Source of the DNA: Triglochin maritima
Lineage: Eukaryota > Streptophyta > Magnoliopsida > Alismatales > Juncaginaceae
DNA length: 64,000 nucleotides
Direction of reading: 5' to 3'
Assembly: GCA_963682175.1 (NCBI GenBank)
Contig: OY821777.1
Location: 16,326,001 to 16,390,000, forward strand
The position numbers and the translations under genes were made by a program. Position 1 is the stretch's first letter. Each line of letters begins with the position of its first letter. The notes under the pieces are model-generated. The model searched no databases. It worked only from the letters and a program-made list of their open reading frames with translations, and was not told where the DNA came from. Below, in pieces: positions 23,466-34,163 of this stretch.

Positions 23466-25099
23466 TAAAGAAATCGAACAAACGCGTTTCTTCCATTCAT
23501 CTCAAACGAAAACCCACCCAAACCCTAGCCGTCCCACGACCGCTCCTCCACGACCGATCTGCACCGTCTCCGGCACCGCAGCGACGTCCCTTGTGCTCTC
23601 CTCCCCTTCTCCGTCCCTCTGCACCGTCTCCGTAGCCTCCGCGACCACCGTCACCGCACCCTCCTCCGCGACCGCTGTCACCGAAGCCACAACCTCCTCC
23701 TCCTCTGGTTCGTGCTCATACTGTTTGTGTAGTTCCGGATTGAGTTTTTTTTATTTAGTTTTTTTGATTTGGTGTAGTTGTGGGTGTAGTTGTTGGTGCG
23801 ACCACCGGCACTGCACCTCCTCTTCGACGTCGGCAGCAACTTTCCCCTCCTCCTCTGGTTCGTGTTTCACCACCTGTAGAAAAATTAACTTCAAGTGAAG
23901 CCAAAAGCAAATCTACTAGATTGTTTGATTAGGTTCTCATATTTGATATGTTTAGATTGTGGTGTTTGGATTTGGATTTGAGATTGTGGTGTTTGGATTT
24001 GGATTGTTTACTTGGTTGTGGAGATTGTGAATTTTGGATTTGTTTGGTTGACGAGAATTGAGTGTGATTGTGTGAATGTTTAATTCATTGTTTTTATATG
24101 TTATTGTTATATGTTATGATGATGGATGCAGCCTTTATTAATGAGATATCATTTGATTTCAGTCGTTCATTGGATTGGTTTGTTTTGGATTGAGTTGAGT
24201 TGGGTTGGTTGGATGATTTAAATGAGTATATATGAGTTGGATTTGTTTGGTTTGCTATCTTAGGTCTTGAGTTGGGTTGGTTGGATGATTTAACTAACGA
24301 TGGAGAGTTGTTTGGGATGCATTATTAAGTAAATTTGAATGTAAATAAACTAACGTTCTTCATGGATCTCATTCATGTGTATTTCAACATGAGTAGATTT
24401 GTAATGTGAATGTGATGTAGTGGAGAAATACATGATGTGAATGTGAGTGGATATACATTTTTCTTGTTAATTCCAGGATTTGAAGAATTTTACATATAAA
24501 ATTTTAAGGGGAGGTTCTGCCAAAATTTCAATAAAATTTTATTTTCAAGTGTTATTAATAACATGATATTTTGTGTTTAAAATATTTTCTGTCAATCAAA
24601 GTAATTATTTTTAATACTTTCTTTTAATATTTAAAATGTTTATCGCCTTACTTTTTTTGAATTTTCAATATTATGATAATAACTCATTGACCCCCTTAAG
24701 TAACTTGGTCTTTAATAACCTAAAGCAAAAGATTAGACAATATTTGCTAAGCCATTCATCATATAGGATTTGCATTCATCGTATTTATTATACATTTTAC
24801 GATTTCTGTCGTAGATTGCTAGCGTAAGGTACGTAATATCTTTCACTCATCATTCATTAGAAAGCACGCATTAGTTAGTAGGAATTGCATTGGAACAAGA
24901 GTGAGGTGAGTGTTTGTTTGGTGTGTTGTTTGTTAGATTAAGGTATGAAAAACACTTAGGGGGTAGTCACCTATAGGAGATGAGGTGGGGGATTTCATCA
25001 CTCTTTCGTTTGCCCAAAAACCACTTAATAAAAGAGCCTTAACAAAATCAATTAGATGTTGGACCCTAGGATTTTCGGACGCATTAAGGAGAGGAAACC

Positions 25100-25300
25100 G
25101 TTTAAGACTGTTATGGTCTAAATGTCGTTGCCCATCTAGTCTCCCTGAGATTTTAGGAACCTCCGGGTTCTTGATTTCCTACAGATTAGTGGTCCTCGAT
25201 GTTTAAGACCGTTTCGGCCAGAACGTCGTTGCCCATCTAATCTCCATGAGATATTAGGGACCTCTGGGTTCTTGATTTCCTACAGACTAGTGGTCCTCGG
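25100..25300 (+). repeat. Two-unit 100-bp tandem repeat inside CACTA-A
   Basis: GTCGTTGCCCATCTA starts at 25124 and again at 25224. Each unit contains CTCCGGGTTCTTGATTTCCT or a one-base variant and AGTGGTCCTCG. It is absent from CACTA-B, so it was probably acquired as filler during internal deletion. Confidence 0.8.
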
Positions 25301-25408
25301 TGTGACCTCAAAGTTAGGCGTCGTCTATTACTAAGGACCTATAGTGGACTTTAGGCTTGTTTTGGCGTTGATTGCTTAGTTAGGTTTCTAACCTTCCTTA
25401 TTCTGAGG

Positions 25409-25628
25409 AAATCCTCGAATTGGCAACTCAAGACGTATGCCTATCCGAGGTAATGTAGATCGTTATTCAATTGTATAGTTGTAGTTTCAATATTTAGTTA
25501 TTAACATTCACACTTGTATTTTTTTATAGGTCTTCCCAAAAAGTAGTGATCATTTCTCGCAACAGGAGCTCAATGAAACTCGCGACCGATGGACTCACTA
25601 TTTTATCAGAAACATGTTGACGAACTAA
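25409..25628 (+). pseudogene. Residual last exons of the CACTA Ulp1-like gene
   Basis: The stretch GAGGAAATCCTCGAATTGGC encodes the residues that follow the catalytic Cys block in CACTA-B. A short intron ends at about 25530, and the final exon (VFPKSSDHFSQQ...) runs to TAA at 25626. The catalytic His, Asp and Cys are deleted. The last exon lacks the premature stop found in CACTA-B, so the two copies decayed independently. Confidence 0.75.
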
Positions 25629-25969
25629 GAGGTTCTCCTGTCACTAACATTTTTTGTAATTTAGTTAACAAGTGCACTTGTATTACAAATCTACAATTTA
25701 TGCCTTAATATAATCGCCTTAATTTTAGAATGAATTAATTGCAAGTGTGTTGAATGTCAATTGTGTATGGTTGTATGTTTGTGTTTGTGCATGTATGGTT
25801 GTATGTTTGTGTTTGTGCAAGTTGGCAAATGTGTGCTTGTGCTTGTATGTACATGTGGATGAAAGTGTGAGCATCTGTGAACGAATTGGGTGCAGGTTGT
25901 ATGTACACGAATATGATGACTAAAAACAAGTTTGTAGGATGCTATTATTTTTTTGTCCAGGTTTAGGAA

Positions 25970-26345
25970 TATACGTCGAATAATTATACTAGCCGACGTC
26001 TATTCCTTTGAAGAAAAGAATAAACGTCGGCTTTATTTATAATCCGACGTCTATTCTTTAAGAATAGACGTCGTCTGTTAGTTCACTGACGTCTATACCT
26101 AAATAATAAACGTCGGTTAGATATAACAGCCGACGTCTATACCTAAATAAAAGACGTCGGTTAGATATAACAGCCAACGTCTATTCTTAAAGAATAGACG
26201 TCGGCCGTATGTAGAAGTTGACGTCTATCCTTAACGAATAGACGTCGGATATTGGACGCCCGACGTCTATGTATAGACGACGCACGCATAGATGTCGGAT
26301 CAGGGAGTGCTTATATCCGACGTATATACCCCCGTACATCCGACG
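25970..26345 (+). repeat. CACTA-A right subterminal CCGACGTCTAT array
   Basis: A second array of the same motif, with spacers such as CTTAAAGA and CTAAATAA, corresponds to 54296-54655 of CACTA-B in reverse complement. Confidence 0.88.
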
Positions 26346-26479
26346 TATATTCCCTTTTCTGTAGTAGTGAAATGATTGTGTTTGTTGTTGAATTTTTTTG
26401 TAATTGGAATGATTGTCTTTGTTGTCAAAATATTTTTAAACAAGAAATGAAATTGTTGAGTTCTAAAATTAAATGAACA

Positions 26480-26611
26480 TGCTCTTCAATAAAACTTGGG
26501 ATCACCAGTGGTGAGTTCTCTCAATGTGAACTCGACATCATCATTGTCGAGTTTTTGAAATCCTGTTCTCCTGGCATATCACTTCGAGAGAAATATGTAA
26601 AGTGTTCCCGC
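26480..26611 (-). repeat. MULE-A right TIR
   Basis: The reverse complement matches 16961-17075, including the CTCTCGAAGTGAT block, the GAGAACA...ATTTCAAA block and the GTTCATTTAAT block. It defines the end of MULE-A at 26611. Confidence 0.75.
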
Positions 26612-27242
26612 ATGGTACGAGTCCATAAAATATGCACTGCATGATGCATGTGGTGAACACTTGCGCGTGGTAGAAGGTTTAATTTGACAGATTGTTACCT
26701 TTCTAGACTATCTAATTCGACGCTTCACTCTTCACTCTACCACTCCACTGACTAAATCATGCAACAAGGTTATTACAAATCTTGCTGATCGTTTCAAGTT
26801 TTGTTGTGGCAGTATTAAGTATTAACTGTTTTCCAAGTTTCTCAACTTTAGGTCACCCTTAACTGACAAACAAAGAAGGTGATGAAACATTTGGTCATTT
26901 CACATATAAAATCTCCTGCGTGTGGATCTGTTCACCGACCAAAAGGGACACAAGGCACCAAGTAAGCCGACAGGTCAAATATATCACTCCTAAGTTAATG
27001 TGTCATTGTTAAGTAGAGGCAGACGTTATTAAAAAATCATTGGAGGGAGGTTAAGATTTTTTTGCACTTATAATATAATGAGACGACAATCACGTTTGGA
27101 CACGGATTTACAATGTTAAGCGGAATCAAACTAATCCAGTGGAATTAGCTTATGTATTGGATATGGAAATCTGACATTTTGTTTGACATGTGTCGTTCGA
27201 TAACGATCAAATTATCGTGACATATATATTGACATATATTTA
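26612..27242. other. Anonymous non-coding region
   Basis: Flank of MULE-A. No open frame longer than noise and no repeat that I can pair within the window. Confidence 0.5.
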
Positions 27243-27575
27243 CGTTGACACGGTTACACTTGACGATGATATTAAGTTTAAACTCCAAATTGAAAATCCA
27301 AACCGTAGATCTTGATCTACGACATAAGTAGATTAAAGATGTTGAAAATCATAAAATTTAGTAATCATTTCGTATAAGATCTAGAAATCAAGTTTTTTAA
27401 TGAATGTAGTACGTTCATTTTTACATCTCTAAATGTTTTGTAAAATATGTTCCAAATTGTATGATTTTCGACGTCATTAATCTTCATACGTTATAAATCA
27501 AGATTCTAATTTTTGAATTTTTAATTTGAAGTTTAGATTTAATATTATCGTTGAGCGCAACCGTGTGTCAATATA
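27243..27575. repeat. Foldback MITE-like inverted repeat
   Basis: The arm 27243-27360 (GTTGACACGGTTACACTTGA onwards) is inversely repeated at about 27460-27575. Matched blocks include GATGATATTAA, AAATTGAAAATCCAAA and GAAAATCATAAAATTT with scattered mismatches. The loop is about 100 bp. There is no coding capacity. The flanks are TATATA-rich, so a target duplication could not be fixed. Confidence 0.7.
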
Positions 27576-28612
27576 ATTTAAGGGTAGTGGATCCCTCCTC
27601 ATTTACATATATATTTATATTAATAAATATACACATTCTCGCACCACATAGAAATGTTAGAATGAGACGTGACCTTATTTTTTAAAAGTGAGAACTCTAG
27701 TTTGTTTCTTCCGATTCAATCATCAAATTAAAAATGCAACCGGTGCATTGAATTTGTTATGTAATTAAATCTATGTTTCAAAATGTAAGTGATTCTAAAA
27801 CTCCTATGTCGCTATATCGTGATTTAAATTAAAATTGTACTTGTGGTACAAATTTGTATGAAATTATATTGCTGCACAACTTCATAGTATTATTGTTAAA
27901 CAACTTCACGAGTTTGTTGAACATGAATGTGATTTATTTGAATATAAATGTAATTTAATTGAGATATAAATGGATCTCATTTTAATTAAATGAGACCAAG
28001 TCTCGTTCAATGCTTCCCTGTACACACGTCATGCACTAACCAACGCCTTAATAAATCGGACTACCAACCAGACATACAACACATGTTGGTATGGAATAAT
28101 GCACTATGAAATCGGACTACCAACGCCTTAATAAATGATCCTTAAATTTAAAATATGTTGGTATTTTAATTTTTTTCGTGAAATCATACATTTATCATGT
28201 CGATTTGTGCCATTTTATTTCATACTAGTTCCACATAAATTAGAATTTCGTGTCTGAGTCGAATCGACGTCCGAAATATTTTTTGTGTTTAAGTCGTGTT
28301 AATCCTTCGTGTCGTTTGTGTTTTGTGTCGTGCATTAAACTGCAAAAGCATATGGAATGAAGAAGAAAATCAACACAGAATCCATTTTATTCCAAAATCA
28401 TCCCTATTGTCTATCTACTTTATCAGGTGGGGACTCGTACAGTCGTACGTTTACTTTTTGTGTCCTCATCTTTAATCCGAAAATTCCCTTAAAAAAGATT
28501 AGCATTAATCAACATGGAAATCTCGGACTCTTATCCACCCACATTAGATGCATAGTCCAATTCAGCAAAGCCGCCGTGTGAACTTCTTTGGGATCCCATT
28601 CCCATGCTGTCA
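27576..28612. other. Anonymous AT-rich region
   Basis: No gene recognised. A small direct repeat of ATCGGACTACCAAC with CGCCTTAATAAAT occurs at about 28045-28130. The 74-residue frame at 28357-28581 resembles nothing known. Confidence 0.5.
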
Positions 28613-28621
28613 AATAAACAA

Positions 28622-28772
28622 GGGATTTTTGCTTGGATGCCACTCTTAGGAGGTGTATTCCAATTTCTACCATCACTCCCTTACTTTTTATAGAAATGTC
28701 ACTCTTACGTACTACAATTTTACTGATACCATTATTTTTTTGGCAAATGTCACTCTGTTAGGTTAGATACTT
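28622..28772 (+). repeat. MULE-B left TIR
   Basis: About 150 bp, pairs with 32692-32844. Both share TCTACCATCACTCCCTTA-like, GAAATGTCACTCTTACGTA-like and GGCAAATGTCACTCTGTTAG-like blocks with scattered transitions. Confidence 0.93.
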
Positions 28773-29203
28773 AATATTGTTAGTTTATTATTAATTAAAA
28801 AGTTAAACCCTCCCACTCATTCTCCTCCCATTCCTCACCTGTTCATGTTAGTTTATTATTAATTAAAAAGTTAAACCCTCCCACTCATTCTCCTGCCCAT
28901 TCCTCATATGTTCTTTCTTTGTTTGTCCATGTTGGTTTCGCATACATTCCCTCACCTGTTCTTTCTCTTTTAATATCCACTTTTCTTGTCTTTGATTTCT
29001 CATCTCTTTCCTAAATGAACATAAGTCACAACCTTTGAAATCATACATCCCCAAAACACATACTATAACATCAAAACAGTCAAAGATCAAAAGATTCTAT
29101 GATTGGAAGTCATTTAAAATAGTAACTAAACACTACATATCTACTACATAAACACTATATTTTTCACATCAAAATACAATATGAATGACTACATAAAACC
29201 ACA

Positions 29204-32066
29204 TCAAAGAGCACTACAACTTCTAACAATGTTGAGTGCATCAATGGTGGAATACCCTGCATCAATCAGATCTTCATAAGTTTTTTGCCTCTCTGAATTT
29301 GGTGATCCCAACCAATCTTCAGTGTTTTCTGACTGGGTTGGTGGTGCTTCCGGTTCTACTGAGGCTTGTGGTGCTTTGGTGGTCCTGCATATCAAGTAAA
29401 TGACAACATTAAGGCACAACCAAAGTTATCTATATTCTTGTAAGTATAGGTTGTATACGTACATTTTCTTTCTCCTAGTTTTGTTTGGTTGTTGGTAGCC
29501 TTAGTGGTCTCTGATTCTGGAGGAGCACTGCAAAAAAAGATTTGTAACTAGTTAATAGTAATCTGAAATTTAAACTAAATCCCAAAAAATGGTAATTTAC
29601 CTTGTCGATGCTTGTTGGCTATCGAATATTGGATTTTTGCAAGTTTTGGCTTGATGTCCCAAACCTTGACATCTCTTGCATCGATGTATCCTTCGTATCC
29701 TGTTGGACTCATCCATGGGTTTCATCCTCTTTTTCCTAGGCCGACCCGGTGGCCTATATACATCTGGTGCTTGTACTACAACACCTGTTTCTGGGCATTT
29801 CCATTCTTCTCTGTTGGGTAGAGGAGCTATGACGCCCGAGTAAGCCAACCTATATTTGCTTGTGTGATAAAATGGGTGGACGTAGTCTTCCCAAACGACA
29901 TTTCTGATTGTCCCTATGAATGCAGCCGCGTGGTTGCAAGGTAGACCTATTAGTTGCCACTTTCGACAACTACAAGTACCAACGTCTAGCTCAACAACAC
30001 AAGTCCTTCTTGGACTTGTTACTTCGGTTTTGTTGTCATCAGATTTTACCACCACATATCCCCCGAGCCCTCGTGATTTCTTGGTGAGCCAATTTCTAGC
30101 ATAAGGCACCAACATGTCATCCCAACCCTTTGATTTTCTCCTCCTCTCGTATAGTAACTTCATCATCTTTTGTCTAACAACATCTACAAACTTCAGAGTG
30201 GGTCTATGTCTGGGATTTGAAATCCAAAACTTGAAGCTCTCAGAAATGTTATTTGTCACGCTATCACACTTAACCGTGACCCCAAACTGTGATCTTCCCC
30301 AACATTTATCCCTTACCTCCACATTATTTAGCCATTCATAAGCGTCTTTGTTGGCCAATTGAAGCTCTCCCATTACTCTACGAAATTCTACTTCAGTGTA
30401 AGCTCTGGCTGCCCCCCCAGACATGATCGATTAAAGAGTCGCCTCCAAACTGTCGCCTGAAGTTTTTGTAAAGATGTCTCATGCAAGTTCTATGCTCACA
30501 TCCGGGAAAACTCTCACCAATAGCTGCCTCCAAACCCTTGCAACTGTCACTAAGTAAAACAAGACCCGGGACATCTCCAATAGCCACTTTCAGAAGTGCA
30601 CAGAACCATTTCCAATTATCTTCGTTCTCACTTCTGACAACACTAATGGCTAGAGGAAAAATTCCATTGTTCCCATCAACGGAAACCGCAGACAGACAAG
30701 CTCCCTTGTATTTGTTTTTCAAATGGCAACCATCCAAGCCAATTATTGGCCGACATCCCTGAAGAAAGCCATTCCTGCAAGCCCCAAAACAAATGAACAT
30801 TCTCAAAAATTGGGAGACATTATTGACTTCAAGTTTCAAGATGGAATCTGGATTTCTTGTGTTTAATTCAGAGATGAACTTAGGTAGCAATTCATATCGC
30901 TCCTCCTCAGACCCATGGATTTTATGAAGGGCTAACTCCTTTCCTGTCCAAACTCTGTTGTATGGTGGCTCGACATGATAACCCTCAGCTAATTTGTCTT
31001 TGATGTGCTTGACTCTAAGACTTTCATCGGCCAACAACCAGTTGTAGCATATATGGGCTATCCATTTGTTGGTTGCCATCTTGGATCCTACTTTGTTCAA
31101 ACTTGTACAAGAATGGTCAGCATGCAATGTCTTAATCTGGAATACTGCCCCCTCATTTATCTTAGACGCGTGACACCTCCATTTGCAAGTGTTGTCAACA
31201 CAACGAACTATAACTCTCTTTGGGTCACTCTTGTAGAACTTGATGTCACTTTGAGATAGGATGTTGTGCTGTCTAATAGAGAACTTGAAATTCTCAATGT
31301 TTGGAAATTTTTTGCCAACACAAATATCTGGTTTGAGCATGTCCACATCAGTTGTCTGAGGACCATCATCCCACATGACAACATCCTCTGCATCATCATG
31401 GTCCTCCCCACTTGCATCACTATCATCATCACTGTCGTCCTCCCCTGGGACGTAATCATCTTCATCTGTACTCAACATGTATTGGAGATCTTCATCACTA
31501 TCATCAGCCTCACTATCTGCATGTGATTGTGGAATGGGGGTATTCCTTTGTTGATTTGTAGGTGGTGGTGAGTTGCTTGTGGGAATTGGAGTTGGCTGTG
31601 AGTGACTTGTGGGAATAGGAAGTCCTGGTGAGTGGCTTGTGGGAATGGGAGGTCCTGGTGAGTGGCTTGTGGGCATTGTTGGTTGACTACTAGGATTAGT
31701 GGTGGTCAATGGTATGTGAGGGAAGTCTTTGCTAACATAAATCTCAAGTGTCAACTTCGGATTTGGATAACTAAGGGCCGCAAGGACATCATCATCATTC
31801 CTTAGACATCTAAATTCAAACCTCTGTGACCTGGGCACTTTGTAAGTGAAACATAGAGACTCATTGAAACCCCAATCCATGTGTGAGGTAATGCAATTCT
31901 TAACTAAGTCGAAATTCATCTCAATGTCTGTAACCAAAACATCCCCAACTTCCACAAAATTCTTAGGCATTGGTTTACCTCTCCTATTAACCCATTGTCC
32001 ACCTTTAAAGACCTTAAAAGTGTGGTGTGTAATGTTCCCTTCACTGATGATATGAAATACATACAA
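29204..32066 (-). pseudogene. MULE-B transposase, one frameshift
   Basis: ATG at 32066 opens a 557-residue frame. It holds an N-terminal PB1-like segment, then a Pro/Ser/His repeat linker (SHSPG units near 31620), an acidic tract, and a MuDR DNA-binding-like domain (near 31290-31100). The MULE DDE domain starts with GLDGCHLKNKYKG (30700), with a second Asp in LLSDSCKGL (30560). The frame then breaks in a run of seven G at about 30411-30418. The next frame (30424-29601) continues directly with GAARAYTEVEF, a SWIM zinc finger (CSCRKWQLIGLPCNHA, near 29950), a GRPRKKR stretch and a CCHC knuckle (CKRCQGLGHQAKTC). Two small introns follow, giving exons at 29527-29459 and 29384-29204. One extra G therefore separates it from a full-length protein. 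It may be a real mutation or a homopolymer error. Confidence 0.92.
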
Positions 32067-32357
32067 ACATCAATCATGAAAAGCATACATTCATAGAAAG
32101 GTAAGAACACAGATAAATCATAGAAGGTAAGGCCCCATTTTCATACATTCCCAGAAAACCCAAAAAAAGAAAAATCGAAGAACTTAAAGGTCAAAGATTG
32201 ATATACCTCCTCGTCCTCCTCTTATCACAGGAACGTAGCCTCCTCATCGAAGTAGTTATCTGTCAAACTTCTATAGTAAGAATCACAAACAAAAATCGAA
32301 GAACTTGAAGGTCAGAGATTGATATTCTTTGCATGTGATTGGAAACCATACCAATCT

Positions 32358-32510
32358 TCGTTCGAGGGTGGTGGAGTCGTCGTTCGAAGGTGGTGGAGTC
32401 GTCGATGTTGGGCGATCGTCGAAGGTGGTGGAGTCGATGGTGGAGTTCGAAGGCGGTGGAGTCGTCGATGGTGGAGTTCGAAGGTGGTGGAGTCGTCGAT
32501 GTTGGCCACG
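32358..32510 (+). repeat. GTGGTGGAGTCGTCG minisatellite
   Basis: Six or so imperfect units of about 20-25 bp containing GGTGGTGGAGTCGTCG and TTCGAAGG lie in the leader between the right TIR and the MULE-B transposase. The Val/Glu/Ser-rich translations in several frames are products of this repeat, not genes. Confidence 0.85.
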
Positions 32511-32691
32511 AAGAGAAGAAAGGTGGGAAGGATGAAGTAGTCGAGGTTGGGGTGAAAAGGAAAAAGGGGTAAAAACTAGGGATTCGTCGAGTAAGTGAGG
32601 GGGTGATGGGGTTAAATCATTAGAAGTCTAATTGTGATTAAGAGTTAAACAAATATGAGTAATTACAAATTGGACGGAAATTAACATATTG

Positions 32692-32844
32692 GGTCGTTAA
32701 ATACCTAACAGAGTGGCATTTGCCAAAAAAGTAATGGCATCAGGAAAATTATAATACGTAAGAGTGGCATTTCTAGAAATATTAAGGGAGTGATGGTAGG
32801 AATTGGAATACATCTTGTAAGAGTGGCATCCAAGCAAAAAACCC
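32692..32844 (-). repeat. MULE-B right TIR
   Basis: Reverse complement of the left TIR. It lies upstream of the transposase gene and so should contain or adjoin its promoter, as in other MULEs. Confidence 0.93.
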
Positions 32845-32853
32845 AATAAACAA

Positions 32854-33228
32854 TTAAACACCATTCCCAAGTCGGCCAACTTTTTCCATCGTTGCTCGGA
32901 GGCAAACCCAAAGACCGTCTAATTCCCGTAATATAATTAACTCTTGTGGCCCTTCATGGGCCCTTGCAATAAGTATAGTAGAGTGGAAAATTAGACTTAA
33001 CGTAATCATAGCTAATGTCAAATAAAATGCAAACTACGTTCTCTTATTGTTTAAATAATAAATTATTATAATCATTTCATTCTTTCACAACATTTAATGC
33101 AACGTGATGGTGGTCGCAGGAGAAGTGAGTAACACTCATGGTGGTGCTAGACATCTACACTCATTGTTCATACTATCTTTTTCTACACTCCATTGGTTGC
33201 TCCTCAAACTCTCTTTAGTTGGATTTGT
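32854..33228. other. Anonymous region beside MULE-B
   Basis: No gene or repeat recognised. It is the host side of the MULE-B target site and ends at the foldback arm. Confidence 0.45.
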
Positions 33229-34163
33229 CTAGATTCTTTTTAGCTATGTCTGGAATTTGTTACCTATGTCTGGATATTTTGTCAAATATCTTCGAAGTTA
33301 TGTCTGGATTTCATTATAACATTTGATGACTGAATATTTAACAATCTCATAATGTAATCTATAATATGTAGATCAAAGGTTGTATTATGTCTGTCAATTT
33401 TGTGGAATCTTTGCAACATGGATTTGTGATATGTAATATCGAGACTACTATGTGTTACTTGTCTGACAAAATTATAAGTTGGTGTTCAATGTTTTGTTGA
33501 TATCTGAGATTTAGTAGAATGACATATGAGATTGTTTTTACATTGACAATGTTTGCATTTATATCTTGATTCATTGTCGTATATTACACTCCTCGCCTTC
33601 TCGATCAGATTTCCCAAGGGTTGGGATGACTTTTACAACTTTAGAGATTATCTGGATAAGTTCCAACTGTTTTGGTTTTGATTCTCTCACAAAATATATC
33701 ATGGGTAACCATCTTTGTATGGACATACATAGAAGGTATCAAACAGCTGGACAATACACAAATATCTTGAATCATTACTTATCCAGACATATATCAAATG
33801 TGTTATTCTTTTGCTATTTCGTTAACTTGTCAACTTCAAAAAGTATTCAGATGTATCTAATGTATTTGATCATTTATATCCACATAAATATCGGTAGAAA
33901 CAGACATTCACACTAAAATATTTGTGATTGTGCATCTTGTCCTGACGTCTTTCAAATCACCTATCTAGTAGAATGATTTAATGAGTGAGAAGATTTAATA
34001 TAATCAAATCTGACTGCAATGTACGACGATAAATCAAGATATAAATGTAGACAATGTCAATGTAAAAACAATATCAGATATCATTCTATTAAATCTCAAA
34101 TATCAACAAAACATTGAACCCATAAGTTATAATTTTGTTAGACAAGTAACACATTCTAGTCTG

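Larger units (their letters stand above)
23117..26369 (+). mobile_element. CACTA-A: internally deleted CACTA element in MULE-A
   Basis: The ends are CTCTAGTGCAG (23117; canonical CACTA with the second base mutated) and CTGTAGTAGTG (26369), which match the ends of CACTA-B. They are flanked by a 3-bp target duplication AAA (23114-23116 and 26370-26372), diagnostic for En/Spm (CACTA) elements. It is 3253 bp long against 5185 bp for CACTA-B and is in opposite orientation. It keeps the subterminal repeat arrays and the last exons of the shared gene. The centre differs from CACTA-B, so it is a non-autonomous derivative. Confidence 0.92.
16826..26611 (+). mobile_element. MULE-A: MuDR-type Mutator-like element with PMD gene, interrupted by CACTA-A
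   Basis: The right end (26480-26611) read backwards begins GCGGGAACACTTTACATATT and continues through TCTCTCGAAGTGAT. The left side carries the same TIR twice, at 16826 (GCGGGAACACTAG) and at 16961 (GGGAAAACACTTTACATATT). Between the ends lie decayed mudrA-like transposase and plant-mobile-domain genes, both on the plus strand, and an inserted CACTA element. I could not find a matching 9-bp target duplication; the flanks ACTTTTATT and ATGGTACGA differ. The outer boundary may therefore be rearranged. Many stops show long inactivity. Confidence 0.75.
28622..32844 (-). mobile_element. MULE-B: intact-ended Mutator-like element
   Basis: 4223 bp between inverted repeats that begin GGGATTTTTGCTTGGATGCC (left) and GGGTTTTTTGCTTGGATGCC (right, read inward). 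The 9-bp target duplication AATAAACAA is perfect (28613-28621 and 32845-32853), as expected for the Mutator superfamily. TIRs are about 150 bp with few mismatches. It encodes one transposase on the minus strand. A perfect TSD, matching TIRs and almost intact coding argue for recent insertion. Confidence 0.97.

Noticed and set aside
23502..23898. Ser/Thr/Ala-rich frames on both strands
   Set aside because: Low-complexity CT-rich leader of CACTA-A; the equivalent region of CACTA-B does not conserve the frames.
32312..32572. Overlapping Val/Glu-rich and Ser/Thr-rich frames
   Set aside because: All are translations of the GTGGTGGAGTCGTCG minisatellite in the MULE-B leader.
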